DNA of 64,000 nt, from the NCBI GenBank assembly GCA_000716465.1, contig JNWL01000006.1:186001-250000 (forward strand), in the 5' to 3' direction. Shown here one piece after another: positions 53,363-62,705 of this stretch (position 1 is its first letter; each line of letters opens with the position of its first letter). The notes under the pieces are model-generated. The model saw only the letters and a list, made by a program, of their open reading frames with translations, made no database searches and was not told the DNA's origin. The stretch is from Streptomyces bikiniensis (GTDB lineage: Bacteria; Actinomycetota; Actinomycetes; Streptomycetales; Streptomycetaceae). A program made the position numbers and the translations under genes.

Positions 53363-54637
53363 ATGGACCTGCTGAACACGCTGGTGGAGAAGGGGCTGCG
53401 GCGCGAGCCGCCGACCCGTGAAGAAGCGCTCGCCGTCCTGGCGACCTCCGACGACGAACTGCTCGATGTGGTGGCCGCGGCCGGCAAGGTGCGCCGTCAG
53501 TGGTTCGGGCGGCGGGTGAAGCTCAACTACCTGGTCAACCTCAAGTCCGGCCTGTGCCCCGAGGACTGCTCGTACTGTTCGCAGCGGCTCGGCTCCAAGG
53601 CGGAGATCCTCAAGTACACCTGGCTGAAGCCGGACGAGGCGTCCCGGGCGGCCGCGGCGGGCGTCGCGGGCGGCGCCAAGCGGGTGTGCCTGGTGGCGAG
53701 CGGACGCGGTCCGACGGACCGGGACGTCGAGCGGGTCGGCAGGACCATCGAGGCCATCAAGGAGCAGAACGAGGGCGTCGAGGTGTGCGCCTGCCTCGGT
53801 CTGCTCTCGGACGGCCAGGCGGAGCGGCTCCGGGAGGCCGGCGCCGACGCGTACAACCACAACCTGAACACGTCCGAGGCGACGTACGGCGGGATCACCA
53901 AGACCCACACGTACGCCGACCGGGTGGACACCGTGCAGAAGGCGCACGCGGCGGGCCTGTCGGCCTGCTCGGGCCTGATCGCGGGCATGGGCGAGGCCGA
54001 CGAGGACCTGGTCGACGTGGTGTACGCGCTGCGGGAGCTGGGCTCGGACTCGGTGCCGGTCAACTTCCTCATCCCGTTCGAGGGCACCCCGCTCGCCAAG
54101 GAGTGGAACCTGACCCCGCAGCGCTGCCTGCGGATCCTGGCGATGGTGCGGTTCGTCTGCCCCGACGTCGAGGTGCGGATCGCGGGCGGCCGCGAGGTGC
54201 ACCTGCGCTCGATGCAGCCGCTCGCGCTGCACATCGCGAACTCGATCTTCCTGGGCGACTACCTGACCAGCGAGGGACAGGCCGGCCAGGCCGACCTGGA
54301 CATGATCGCGGACGCGGGCTTCGAGGTGGAGGGCACGGGCACGCCCACGCTGCCCGCCCACCGCGCGGACGCGCTCGCGGCGGCCGGCGGCGGCTGCGGT
54401 TCGGGCGCCCCGGCGGGGAGCGGCGCGGGCTGCGGTTCGCATGCGGGCGCGCCGGCGGAGAGCGGTGCCGGGTGCGGGTCGCACTCCGGCGGCGGCTGCG
54501 GTCCGTGCGGCGGACACGCCCCGGTCCCCGAGCCCGCCGAGGCGCCGGCCGCCGAGGCCGTGCCGGGCGGGGCCCGGACCGATCTGGTGGCGGTGCGCCG
54601 CCGGGGAGCCGGGACGGACCTCGCGCCGAATGCGTAA
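53363..54637 (+). CDS. bioB: Biotin synthase with Cys/His-rich C-terminal tail
   Basis: The 424-residue radical-SAM enzyme has the cluster motif [10 protein letters not shown] (about 63-72), [15 protein letters not shown] and the C-terminal [15 protein letters not shown] region ([16 protein letters not shown]). It inserts sulfur into dethiobiotin. Typical BioB is about 345 residues; here about 75 extra residues carry seven Cys and several His in GGCGSG/CGSH units (around 350-392), which may bind metal or iron-sulfur material. ATG 53363. Confidence 0.95.
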   Translation: MDLLNTLVEKGLRREPPTREEALAVLATSDDELLDVVAAAGKVRRQWFGRRVKLNYLVNLKSGLCPEDCSYCSQRLGSKAEILKYTWLKPDEASRAAAAGVAGGAKRVCLVASGRGPTDRDVERVGRTIEAIKEQNEGVEVCACLGLLSDGQAERLREAGADAYNHNLNTSEATYGGITKTHTYADRVDTVQKAHAAGLSACSGLIAGMGEADEDLVDVVYALRELGSDSVPVNFLIPFEGTPLAKEWNLTPQRCLRILAMVRFVCPDVEVRIAGGREVHLRSMQPLALHIANSIFLGDYLTSEGQAGQADLDMIADAGFEVEGTGTPTLPAHRADALAAAGGGCGSGAPAGSGAGCGSHAGAPAESGAGCGSHSGGGCGPCGGHAPVPEPAEAPAAEAVPGGARTDLVAVRRRGAGTDLAPNA

Positions 54638-55910
54638 CGACGAGCTCCTCGCCCTGGACCGGGCGCACGTCTGGCACCCGTACGGCCCCATGCCGGGCCG
54701 CACGGACCCGCTGGTCGTCGCGTCCGCGTCCGGGGTGCGCCTCCGGCTCGCCGAACCCGCCGAGGGCCGGGACGAGTTGATCGACGGCATGTCCTCGTGG
54801 TGGTCGGCGGTGCACGGCTACAACCACCCCGTCCTCAACGAGGCGGTGCGCGGCCAGCTCGACCGGATGAGCCACGTGATGTTCGGCGGACTCACCCACG
54901 AGCCGGCCGTCCGCCTCGCGAGCCGGCTCGTGGAGATCACCCCCGAGCCGCTGCGGCACGTCTTCCTCAGCGACTCGGGCTCGGTCTCCGTCGAGGTGGC
55001 GGTCAAGATGTGCCTGCAGTACTGGCGTTCGCTCGGCCGTCCCGGGAAGCGGCGGCTCTTCACCTGGCGCGGCGGGTACCACGGGGACACCTGGCAGCCG
55101 ATGTCGGTGTGCGACCCCGAGGGCGGGATGCACGAGCTGTGGTCGGGGGTCCTCCAGCCCCAGGTCTTCACGGACGCCCCGCCGGCCGCGTACGAGGAGT
55201 CGTACGCGGAGCTGCTGCGGGCCTCGATCGGGCGGCACGCGCATGAGCTGGCCGCAGTGGTCGTGGAGCCGGTGGTGCAGGGCGCGGGCGGGATGCGCTT
55301 CCACGACCCGGCGTACCTGCGGGTGCTGCGGGAGGCCTGCGACGAGCACGGCGTGCTGCTGGTGTTCGACGAGATCGCGACCGGGTTCGGGCGCACGGGC
55401 ACGCTGTTCGCGGCCGACGCGGCCGGGGTCTCGCCCGACGTGATGTGCGTGGGCAAGGCCCTGACGGGCGGTTACCTGTCGATGGCCGCGACGCTCTGCA
55501 CGAGCCGGGTGGCCGACGGGATCTCCCGGGGCGAGGTGCCGGTCCTGGCGCACGGGCCGACCTTCATGGGCAACCCGCTGGCCTCCGCCGTGGCCCTGGC
55601 CTCGATCGACCTGCTGCTCTCGCAGGACTGGCAGGTCGAGGTCAAGCGGATCGAGGCCGGGCTGCGCAACGGGCTCGCCCCGGCCGCCGCCCTGCCGGGC
55701 GTGCGGGACGTGCGGGTGCTCGGCGCGATCGGGGTCGTCCAGCTCGGCCACGGGGTCGACATGGCGGCGGCGACGCGCGCGGCGGTCCGGGAGGGCGTGT
55801 GGCTGCGCCCGTTCCGGGACCTGATCTACACGATGCCGCCGTACGTGACGGGCGACGGGGACGTGGCCCGGATCTGCGCGGCGGTACGGGCCGCCGCGGC
55901 GGCGGGCTGA
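54630..55910 (+). CDS. bioA: Adenosylmethionine-8-amino-7-oxononanoate aminotransferase
   Basis: The 426-residue class III aminotransferase has [50 protein letters not shown] and the PLP lysine in [10 protein letters not shown]. It makes 7,8-diaminopelargonate from SAM and KAPA. Its ATG overlaps the last 8 bases of bioB. Confidence 0.96.
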   Translation: MRNDELLALDRAHVWHPYGPMPGRTDPLVVASASGVRLRLAEPAEGRDELIDGMSSWWSAVHGYNHPVLNEAVRGQLDRMSHVMFGGLTHEPAVRLASRLVEITPEPLRHVFLSDSGSVSVEVAVKMCLQYWRSLGRPGKRRLFTWRGGYHGDTWQPMSVCDPEGGMHELWSGVLQPQVFTDAPPAAYEESYAELLRASIGRHAHELAAVVVEPVVQGAGGMRFHDPAYLRVLREACDEHGVLLVFDEIATGFGRTGTLFAADAAGVSPDVMCVGKALTGGYLSMAATLCTSRVADGISRGEVPVLAHGPTFMGNPLASAVALASIDLLLSQDWQVEVKRIEAGLRNGLAPAAALPGVRDVRVLGAIGVVQLGHGVDMAAATRAAVREGVWLRPFRDLIYTMPPYVTGDGDVARICAAVRAAAAAG

Positions 55911-55921
55911 ACGGAAGAGGG

Positions 55922-56662
55922 ATGGAGCGGACAGTGGGAATCGTCGTCGTCAGCGGGACCGGGACCGAGATCGGCAAGACGGTCGTGACCGCGGCCGTCG
56001 CCGCCGTCGCGACCGCCGCCGGGCGGTCGGTCGCGGTCCTGAAGCCGGCGCAGACGGGCGTCGGGCCGGACGAGCGGGGCGACGCGGACGAGGTCGTACG
56101 GCTCTCGGGCGCCGCCGCCTCCGCCGAGCTGGGCCGCTTCCCGGAGCCGCTGGCCCCCGGTACGGCCGCCCGGCGGGCCGGGCTCGCGCCGGTCGGGCCC
56201 CGGGAGGTCGCCGGGGCCGCCCGGAAGCTGGCCGCCGCGCACGACCTGGTCCTGGTGGAGGGGGCGGGCGGGCTGCTCGTCCGCTTCGACGGGGAGGGCG
56301 GCACGCTCGCGGACGCGGCGGCGCTGCTCGGCGCGCCGGTCCTGGTGGTGGCCCCGGCCGGGCTGGGGACGCTCAACTCGACCGCCCTGACGGCCGAGGC
56401 GCTGCGGGCGCGCGGGATCGGGCAACTGGGCGTGGTGGTCGGCAGCTGGCCGGCCGCGCCGGACCTGGCGGCCCGCTGCAACCTGGCCGACCTGCCGGGG
56501 GCGGCGGGCGCGCCGCTCCTCGGAGCCGTACCGGAGGGTTCGGGCGCCCTGTCACCGGCGGAGTTCCGGGCGGCGGCGGGGGGCTGGCTGGCCCCGCCCC
56601 TGGGCGGGACGTGGGACGCGCAGTCGTTCGCGCGGACGCACGCGGAGCCGTACGGGGGCTGA
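55922..56662 (+). CDS. bioD: Dethiobiotin synthetase
   Basis: The 246-residue protein has P-loop GTGTEIGKT (11-19), LKPAQTG and VEGAGGLLVRF. It closes the ureido ring of dethiobiotin with CO2 and ATP. GGAAGAGGG precedes ATG 55922, 11 bases after bioA. The three genes form one operon. Confidence 0.95.
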   Translation: MERTVGIVVVSGTGTEIGKTVVTAAVAAVATAAGRSVAVLKPAQTGVGPDERGDADEVVRLSGAAASAELGRFPEPLAPGTAARRAGLAPVGPREVAGAARKLAAAHDLVLVEGAGGLLVRFDGEGGTLADAAALLGAPVLVVAPAGLGTLNSTALTAEALRARGIGQLGVVVGSWPAAPDLAARCNLADLPGAAGAPLLGAVPEGSGALSPAEFRAAAGGWLAPPLGGTWDAQSFARTHAEPYGG

Positions 56663-56702
56663 CACCGCCGGGCCCGCACGAACCGGAGCGCGGCCCCGAC
56701 AG

Positions 56703-56780
56703 ACCCGGGGCGCGGGCCTTCCCGTACGGCCGGCAGCCTCCCGTACACCCGGGGCGCGGGCCCTCTCGTACGGCCGGATG
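56703..56780. repeat. Direct repeat of 34 bp downstream of bioD
   Basis: Copies at 56703-56736 and 56747-56780 share ACCCGGGGCGCGGGCC, then CGTACGGCCGG, with about four differences. The 260-base gap containing them has no gene and no clear terminator. Confidence 0.75.
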
Positions 56781-56923
56781 CGCGCGCCCTTCCGTGCGGT
56801 CCCGGGCCGGGCCCCGGTCCGGGACCGGAGGGGTCCGCCTCGGCGACCGGCCCCGTCGTCCGGCCCCGGGGCGTGCGGCTCCGTAGGCTGGAGGTACGCG
56901 CGTCCAGGCACGAGGAGCCTCCG

Positions 56924-57589
56924 ATGACGTCTTCGCGGCCGGTGGCCGGGGGTCCGCCCCGGGTGCACCACCCCCTCTTCGCCCGCTTCTACGCCCGGTT
57001 CAGCGTCTCCGCCGAGACGCGGGGCGGGATCGGGGCGCTCCGGGCGGAGCTGCTCGCCGGACTCGCCGGACGGGTCGTCGAGGTCGGGGCCGGGAACGGG
57101 CTGAACTTCACGCACTACCCGGTCGGGGTCACGGAGGTGGTGGCCGTCGAGCCGGAGGACCGGCTGCGCGAACTGGCCGGGAAGGCCGCGCGGCGGGCGG
57201 CCGTTCCGGTGACCGTGGTGCCGGGGACGGCCGAGGCGCTGCCCGCGCCGGACGGCTCCTTCGACGCGGCGGTGGTCTCCCTGGTGCTGTGCACGGTACG
57301 GGACGTGCCCGCGGCCCTCGCGGAGCTGCGCCGGGTCCTGCGCCCGGGCGGCGAGCTGCGCTTCTTCGAGCACGGGGCGGCGGGTACACCCGGGCTCGCG
57401 CGGGTGCAGCGGGGCCTGGACCGCACGGTGTGGCCGCTGCTCTTCGGCGGCTGCCACACCTCCCGGGACCCGCTGGCGGAGATCCGGGAGGCCGGGTTCG
57501 CCCTCGGCCCGTACCGCTCCTTCGACGTCCCGGAGGGCGGGCCCCGGCTGCCGTTCTCCCCCTGCGTCCTGGGCACGGCGCGCCGGTGA
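56924..57589 (+). CDS. Class I SAM-dependent methyltransferase
   Basis: The 221-residue protein has motif I VVEVGAGNGLNF, an acidic strand end AVEPED and the Methyltransf_11-type FDAAVVSLVLCTV and LRRVLRPGGELRFFEH. It resembles UbiE-like and methyltransferase-like protein 7 enzymes acting on small or lipid substrates, but the substrate is unknown. CGAGGAG lies 6 bases before ATG 56924. Confidence 0.85.
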   Translation: MTSSRPVAGGPPRVHHPLFARFYARFSVSAETRGGIGALRAELLAGLAGRVVEVGAGNGLNFTHYPVGVTEVVAVEPEDRLRELAGKAARRAAVPVTVVPGTAEALPAPDGSFDAAVVSLVLCTVRDVPAALAELRRVLRPGGELRFFEHGAAGTPGLARVQRGLDRTVWPLLFGGCHTSRDPLAEIREAGFALGPYRSFDVPEGGPRLPFSPCVLGTARR

Positions 57590-57655
57590 GGCGCCGCCGT
57601 CCCGCCCTCCGGAACCCGCCGGCACGGCCGGATGGTTTCGTGATGAGATCCGGCC

Positions 57656-58081
57656 ATGATCGATCTGCAGATACGCGCCGCCACCGCCGACGAGGCCGAG
57701 GCCGTCCTCGCCTTCTGGCGGGAGTCCGCCGAGGGGACGTCCGTCTCGGACGACGTGTCCGGGGTCACCCGGCTCGTGGAGCGCGACCCGGAGGCCCTGC
57801 TCCTCGCGCTGGCCGACGGACGGATCGTGGGGTCCGTGATCGCCGGCTGGGACGGCTGGCGCGCCTCGCTCTACCGGCTCGCCGTCCTGCCCGCGTACCG
57901 GCGCCGGGGGATCTCCACCGCGCTCCTGCGGGCGGCCGAGGAGCGGTTCGCCGCGCTCGGCGGGCGGCGCGCGGACGCCATGGTCCTGGAGGCGAACGGA
58001 ACGGGGCGGATGCTGTGGGCGGCGGCCGGGTACGAGCGCGAGGACCACTGGCGCCGCTGGGTGAAGCCGCTCGCGCAATGA
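57656..58081 (+). CDS. GNAT-family N-acetyltransferase
   Basis: The 141-residue protein has the acetyl-CoA-binding motif A LAVLPAYRRRGISTALLRAAEERF (RRRGIS core) and motif B LEANGTGRMLWAAAGYERE. Substrate unknown. It is 66 bases after the methyltransferase gene and may be cotranscribed. Confidence 0.88.
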   Translation: MIDLQIRAATADEAEAVLAFWRESAEGTSVSDDVSGVTRLVERDPEALLLALADGRIVGSVIAGWDGWRASLYRLAVLPAYRRRGISTALLRAAEERFAALGGRRADAMVLEANGTGRMLWAAAGYEREDHWRRWVKPLAQ

Positions 58082-58169
58082 AGAGCACAGGGGGTGATCG
58101 ACACGCCGCTTTGCCCTTCCTTTACCATGGTCTCCCCTCCCGACGAACGAAAGGTGTGAGCGTCCGCCC

Positions 58170-58298
58170 ATGGGCGAGCCCCCCAATAGCACTGGTTCCG
58201 AAAGACCCGAAAGCTCCGACCACGGCTCCGGATCCGGCCGTCGACGCCGAGCGATCCTCCTCCCGCCGCGTGATCATGGGACGGAGGTGAACCGATGA
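58170..58298 (+). CDS. Possible 42-codon leader ORF coupled to the CNNM genes
   Basis: A frame from ATG 58170 to TGA 58298 encodes a Ser/Pro/Gly/Arg-rich peptide beginning MGEPPNSTGSERPESS. Its stop overlaps the ATG of the downstream transporter (CGATGACC). The strong GGAGGTGA of the transporter lies inside it. Translation of this frame would therefore affect the next gene. It may be a regulatory leader peptide or chance. Confidence 0.4.
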   Translation: MGEPPNSTGSERPESSDHGSGSGRRRRAILLPPRDHGTEVNR

Positions 58299-59635
58299 CC
58301 GAAGTGCTGCTGCTCCTCCTCGCGCTCCTGCTCTCCCTCGCGTGCGGCGCCTTCGTCGCGGCCGAGTTCTCGCTGACCACGGTCGAGCGCGGCGAACTCG
58401 AAGCCGCCGCGAAGCGCGGCGAGCGCGGCGCGGCGGGCGCGCTCAAGGCCGTCAGGTCGCTGACGTTCCAGCTCTCCGGCGCCCAGCTGGGCATCACCGT
58501 CACCAACCTGGTGGTCGGCATGCTGGCCGAGCCGTCGGTCGCGAAGCTGATCAAGGGCCCGGTCGAGGCCCTCGGCCTCTCCTCCTCGGTCGCCTCCTCG
58601 GTGGCCCTGGTCCTGGGCACCGCCCTGTCGACCGTGGTCCTGATGGTGGTCGGCGAGCTGGTCCCCAAGAACTGGGCCATCTCCTCGCCGCTCGCCGTGG
58701 CGAAGGTCGTGGCCAACCCGCAGCGCGTGTTCACGGCCGCCTTCAGGCCGCTGATCAGCCACCTCAACAACACCGCGAACCGGATCCTGCGCCGGCTCGG
58801 CATGGAGCCGGCCGAGGAGCTGGCCTCCGCGCGCTCCCCGCAGGAGCTGGTGGCGCTCGCCCGGCACTCCGCGAAGGAGGGGGCCCTGGAGGCGGACACG
58901 GCCGAACTGTTCGTCCGCACCCTCAACCTGGCGGAGCTGACCGCCGAGAACGTGATGACGCCCCGCGTGCAGGTCACCGCCCTGGAGGTGCAGGCCACCG
59001 CCGAGGACGTGGCGAACGCGACCCGCGCGACCGGCCTGTCCCGCTTCCCCGTCTACCGCAACAGCCTGGACGCCGTCGTCGGCATCGCCCACATCAAGGA
59101 CGTCCTCGCCATACCGGCCGACGAGCGGCCCCGCCGCCCGATCGGGGAGATGCTGCGCGAGCCGCTGCTCGTCCCCGAGACGCTGACCGTGGACAGGCTG
59201 CTCGACCGGCTGTCCGGGAAGCAGACGATGGCGGTCGTCATCGACGAGTACGGCGGTACGGCCGGGGTCGTCACCCTGGAGGACATCGTCGAGGAGGTCG
59301 TCGGCGAGGTCCGCGACGAGCACGACCCGCACGAGACGCCGGACCTGGCGCGGGCCGGCGAGGACGCGGACGGACGCGAGCTGTGGTCCGCCGACGGCGC
59401 GGCCCGCACCGACCAGGTCGGTGCGATCGGCCTGAAGGTGCCGGACGGCCCGTACGAGACGCTGGCGGGCTTCGTCGCCCACGAGCTGGGCCGCATCCCG
59501 GCCGTCGGCGACGGCGTGGAGCTCGACGGCTGGCGGCTCGACGTCGTGGACGCCTCGGGCCGCCGCGCGGCCCGCATGCTGCTGCACGCACCCGCGCACG
59601 ACACCGAGGACGAGACCCGGGAGGCCGGCCGATGA
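58295..59635 (+). CDS. CNNM/CorC-family membrane transporter with CBS and CorC_HlyC domains
   Basis: The 446-residue protein has a DUF21/CNNM membrane domain (1-190) with GELVPKNWAISSP. A CBS pair follows (about 215-335, with SRFPVYRNSLDAVVGIAHIKDVL and VVIDEYGGTAGVVTLEDIVEEVVGE, read as separate motifs), then a C-terminal CorC_HlyC domain. Such proteins are linked to magnesium or cobalt efflux. The start overlaps the possible leader ORF and its stop overlaps the next gene. Confidence 0.92.
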   Translation: MTEVLLLLLALLLSLACGAFVAAEFSLTTVERGELEAAAKRGERGAAGALKAVRSLTFQLSGAQLGITVTNLVVGMLAEPSVAKLIKGPVEALGLSSSVASSVALVLGTALSTVVLMVVGELVPKNWAISSPLAVAKVVANPQRVFTAAFRPLISHLNNTANRILRRLGMEPAEELASARSPQELVALARHSAKEGALEADTAELFVRTLNLAELTAENVMTPRVQVTALEVQATAEDVANATRATGLSRFPVYRNSLDAVVGIAHIKDVLAIPADERPRRPIGEMLREPLLVPETLTVDRLLDRLSGKQTMAVVIDEYGGTAGVVTLEDIVEEVVGEVRDEHDPHETPDLARAGEDADGRELWSADGAARTDQVGAIGLKVPDGPYETLAGFVAHELGRIPAVGDGVELDGWRLDVVDASGRRAARMLLHAPAHDTEDETREAGR

Positions 59636-60651
59636 TCGCGATCCAGCTGCTGATCGGCCTGCTCACCCTGGTCGTGAACGCCTTCTTCGTCGGCGCCGAG
59701 TTCGCCCTGATCTCGGTCCGCCGCAGTCAGATCGAGCCCCTGGCCGAGGCCGGGAACAAGCGGGCGCGCAGTGTCGTCTGGGGTCTGGAACACGTCTCCG
59801 CGATGCTCGCGGCGGCCCAGCTCGGCATCACGCTCTGCACCCTGGTGCTCGGCATCGTCGCCGAGCCGGCCATCGCGCACCTGCTCGAACCGGTCTTCGA
59901 CGCGGTCGGCGTCCCGCACGGCCTGGTGCACCCGATCTCGTTCGTGATCGCCCTGTCGCTCGCGACGTACCTGCACATGCTGCTCGGCGAGATGGTGCCG
60001 AAGAACATCGCGCTCGCCGAGCCGACGCGCTCCGCGCTGCTCCTCGGGCCGCCCCTGGTGGCGCTCGCGCGGGCGCTGCGGCCGGTGATCTTCACGATCA
60101 ACGCCTTCGCGAACACCCTGCTCAAGCTGTTGCGGGTGGAGGTCAAGGACGAGGTCTCCGCGACCTTCTCGGACGACGAGCTGGCCCGCATGGTCACCGA
60201 CGCCGGTGACGCCGGGCTCCTGGACGGCCGGGCCGCCGAGCGGCTGCACGACGCCCTGGAGCTGGGCCGCCGCCCCGTACGGGACGTGGTGATGCCGGCG
60301 GAGAAGGTGGTGTCCACCCCGGTCGGCACCACCCCGGAGGAACTGGAGGCGCTGTCGGCGCGGAGCGGGTTCTCCCGCTTCCCCGTGGTCGACCCGGAGC
60401 GGCACATCCTGGGCTACCTGCACGTCAAGGACGCCCTGGACATCGTCCCGCGCGACCTGCCGTTCCCGGTGTCGTCGCTGCGGCCGATCGCCCGGGTGCG
60501 GGCGGACACGCCGCTGGACGACGCCCTGACCGCGATGCGCCGCAGCCGGACGCACCTGGCGGCGGTGCTCGACGAGAACGACCGGCCGGCCGGTCTCGTG
60601 GCGATGGAGGACGTGCTGCGCGAGCTGGTGGGGCGCCCCGCGGCGCCGTGA
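59632..60651 (+). CDS. CNNM-family membrane transporter with CBS domains, lacking CorC_HlyC domain
   Basis: The 339-residue protein has the DUF21 membrane domain (GAEFALISVRRSQIEPLAE, LLGEMVPKNIALAEP) and a CBS pair (SRFPVVDPERHILGYLHVKDAL; VLDENDRPAGLVAMEDVLRELVG), then ends without the third domain. ATG overlaps the preceding stop (ATGA), so the two probably form a heteromer. Confidence 0.92.
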   Translation: MIAIQLLIGLLTLVVNAFFVGAEFALISVRRSQIEPLAEAGNKRARSVVWGLEHVSAMLAAAQLGITLCTLVLGIVAEPAIAHLLEPVFDAVGVPHGLVHPISFVIALSLATYLHMLLGEMVPKNIALAEPTRSALLLGPPLVALARALRPVIFTINAFANTLLKLLRVEVKDEVSATFSDDELARMVTDAGDAGLLDGRAAERLHDALELGRRPVRDVVMPAEKVVSTPVGTTPEELEALSARSGFSRFPVVDPERHILGYLHVKDALDIVPRDLPFPVSSLRPIARVRADTPLDDALTAMRRSRTHLAAVLDENDRPAGLVAMEDVLRELVGRPAAP

Positions 60652-60670
60652 CCGGTCCGCGTGAACGGAG

Positions 60671-60700
60671 AAGGGCCCCGGGATCCGTCCCGGGGCCCTT
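60671..60700. terminator. Bidirectional terminator
   Basis: Perfect 13-base arms (60671-60683 and 60688-60700) with loop TCCG lie between convergent genes. Confidence 0.85.
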
Positions 60701-60725
60701 CGGGCTTCGTCCGGGGTTTCGGGGT

Positions 60726-61769
60726 TCAGAGCGCGGTGGCGGCCAGCCAGGCGTCCAGCAGGCCCCGGTCGCCGGTGTGCGCGAAGCACGGCTCGTCGGC
60801 GCCGTACCGGCGGTGCAGCAGGAGCAGCAGCTCCCCGGCGTCCGCCTCGACGGCGGCGGTCGGCTCGGCGCCGCCGCTCCCCCGGGTCCAGGTGAAGCCG
60901 CCCCCGCCGAGGGCGAGGGTCCAGACGGCGCCGGCGTCGCGGGCGGTGAGGCGCAGGACCGTCCCGTCCCGGCCGAGCCGGGAGACCGGCTCCGCGATCC
61001 GGGCGATGTAGGGGGCGTCGGTCAGGAAGTGGTCGACGGCGTCCGCGGCCGTGGCGGGGTCGAGCGGGCCGGCCTTCCCGTCGACGGCGAGTTCGGCGTC
61101 GACGAGGTGGACCAGGGTCTCGAAGAGCACGTGCCGGGGGTAGTGGCGGACGTGCGGGTCGGCGCCCGGGGACCAGACGGGGGCGTCCGGGTCGGCGTCG
61201 CGCGCGGTGGCGGCGAACCGCTCGGCCCCGGCGACGAGCCAGTCGGCGTACGCGGCGGGGCCGGCCGGCGGGTCGAAGGGGACGTCCTCCGCGAGGACGC
61301 GGGTGGCGGAGCGGGTCCGTACGAGGTGCTCGGCCCAGCGGTGGACGGTGCCGACGTGCCGGGCGAGGTCCGCGAGGGTCCAGTCGGGGCAGCCGGGGAC
61401 GGGGAGGGCGGGGTCGGCGTCGCGGACGACGGCGGCGAGGCGCCTGGTGAGGGCCAGGACGACGTCGCAGGCGGCGGCGTGGGCGTCCTCGGGGAGTCCG
61501 GAGGCGGGCCCGGAGGTGAGTCCGAAGCCCCCGGCGGCCCTGAGCAGCCCGTCCCGCCGGGGGCCCTCGGGCGCGCGCAGGGCGGCCGCGCGGAACAGTC
61601 CGTCGAGGGTCCGCCGGTCGGCCGCCGTGAGTCCGGCGAGGGTGTGGCCGGTGGACTCCAGCCACTTCACCGCCGTGTCGGGGTCGAGGACCTCCTCGTC
61701 GGCGGTCTCCACCTCCGTCACCAGACCGGCCAGGGCCTCGGCCAGGGCGCTCAGGAGCGCTTCGCTCAT
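60726..61769 (-). CDS. Mycothiol-dependent maleylpyruvate isomerase-family protein with extra N-terminal domain
   Basis: The 347-residue protein contains a DinB-like MDMPI domain from about residue 95 (VPGCPDWTLADLARHVGTVHRWAEHLV, with metal His in ARHVGTVH, and ETLVHLVDAE) and an MDMPI C-terminal domain. The first 85 or so residues form a separate helical domain (ALLSALAEALAGLVTEVETADEEVLDP) not present in standard family members of about 260 residues. Substrate unknown; a thiol transferase using mycothiol is the family role. It diverges from the SGNH hydrolase gene with a palindrome between. Confidence 0.8.
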   Translation of the reverse strand: MSEALLSALAEALAGLVTEVETADEEVLDPDTAVKWLESTGHTLAGLTAADRRTLDGLFRAAALRAPEGPRRDGLLRAAGGFGLTSGPASGLPEDAHAAACDVVLALTRRLAAVVRDADPALPVPGCPDWTLADLARHVGTVHRWAEHLVRTRSATRVLAEDVPFDPPAGPAAYADWLVAGAERFAATARDADPDAPVWSPGADPHVRHYPRHVLFETLVHLVDAELAVDGKAGPLDPATAADAVDHFLTDAPYIARIAEPVSRLGRDGTVLRLTARDAGAVWTLALGGGGFTWTRGSGGAEPTAAVEADAGELLLLLHRRYGADEPCFAHTGDRGLLDAWLAATAL

Positions 61770-61806
61770 CGGATTTCCCCTCCCGGGTTCTCCACGGCAC
61801 GCCTCG

Positions 61807-61822
61807 CATACCGCGCGGTATG
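61807..61822. promoter_or_regulatory. Perfect 16-bp palindrome between divergent genes
   Basis: CATACCGCGCGGTATG is an uninterrupted palindrome lying 38 bases from the MDMPI start and 12 bases before the SGNH hydrolase ATG. It is the kind of site bound by a TetR- or MarR-type dimer; no regulator gene is adjacent. It overlaps where promoter or leader elements of the hydrolase should be. Confidence 0.6.
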
Positions 61823-61833
61823 ATCGCTCCGCC

Positions 61834-62631
61834 ATGGAGATCAATGCCACGTACAACAGTTTCGTCGCCCTCGGCGACAGCTTCACCGAGGGTATGTCGG
61901 ACCTGAGGCCCGACGGTTCCTACGGCGGCTGGGCGGACGCCCTCGCGGGCCGTCTCGCCGCCCGCTCCCCCGGCTTCCGCTACGCGAACCTCGCCGTGCG
62001 CGGGAAGCTCATCGGACAGATCGTCGAGGAGCAAGTCGGCCCGGCCGCAACGATGGAGGCCGATGTGATCACCCTCGTCGGCGGCCTCAACGACGCCCTC
62101 CGCCCCAAGGTCGACATGGTCCGGGTGAGGGACCTCCTCACCGAGGCAGTGGAACGCCTCACACCCGCCTGCGGGCAACTGGTCCTCATGCGCAGCCCCG
62201 GCCGGAACGGGCCCGTCATGGAGCGCTTCCGGCCCCGGATGGAGGAGCTGTTCGCCCACATCGACGCGCTCGCCGCCCGGCACGGCGCCCTGGTCGTCGA
62301 CCTGTACGGGGCGCCGTCGCTCGGCGACCCCCGGCTCTGGGACGCGGACCGGCTCCATCTGACGGCCGAGGGGCACCGGCGGGTCGCCGAGGCCGTGTGG
62401 CAGACCCTCGGCCTGGAGCCCGAGGAGGACTGGCGCACCCCGCTGCCGCCGACCGCGCGCCCGCGCTGGGCGAGCCGGCGGCTCGCGGACGCCCGCTTCG
62501 CCAAGGAGCACCTCGGCCCCTGGATCGGGCGGCGCCTGACCGGTCGCTCCTCCGGCGACGGCCGCGCGCCCAAGCGCCCGGAGCTGCTTCCGTACGCGCC
62601 CTCGGTGAGCGTCCGGTCCGAGCGCCCGTGA
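61834..62631 (+). CDS. SGNH/GDSL hydrolase
   Basis: The 265-residue protein has block I ALGDSFTEGMSD (nucleophile Ser), block III GGLNDAL and block V DRLHLTAEGHRRVAEA (catalytic Asp/His). There is no signal peptide, so it is cytoplasmic. Such enzymes cleave esters of lipids or sugars; substrate unknown. It stands between a divergent MDMPI gene and purB. Confidence 0.9.
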   Translation: MEINATYNSFVALGDSFTEGMSDLRPDGSYGGWADALAGRLAARSPGFRYANLAVRGKLIGQIVEEQVGPAATMEADVITLVGGLNDALRPKVDMVRVRDLLTEAVERLTPACGQLVLMRSPGRNGPVMERFRPRMEELFAHIDALAARHGALVVDLYGAPSLGDPRLWDADRLHLTAEGHRRVAEAVWQTLGLEPEEDWRTPLPPTARPRWASRRLADARFAKEHLGPWIGRRLTGRSSGDGRAPKRPELLPYAPSVSVRSERP

Positions 62632-62705
62632 CCCGCGTCTCGTAGCAAGCTCCACATCGGACGGCGGCGCCGACCTGCAGAAACCGCCAGGTAAACTCTG
62701 CCCAC

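Noticed and set aside
58090..58294. Possible M-box (ykoK) Mg2+ riboswitch before the CNNM genes
   Set aside because: The AGGTGTGAGCGTCC-like stretch only loosely resembles the M-box AGGTGAGGCTCC core, and the other conserved blocks are missing.
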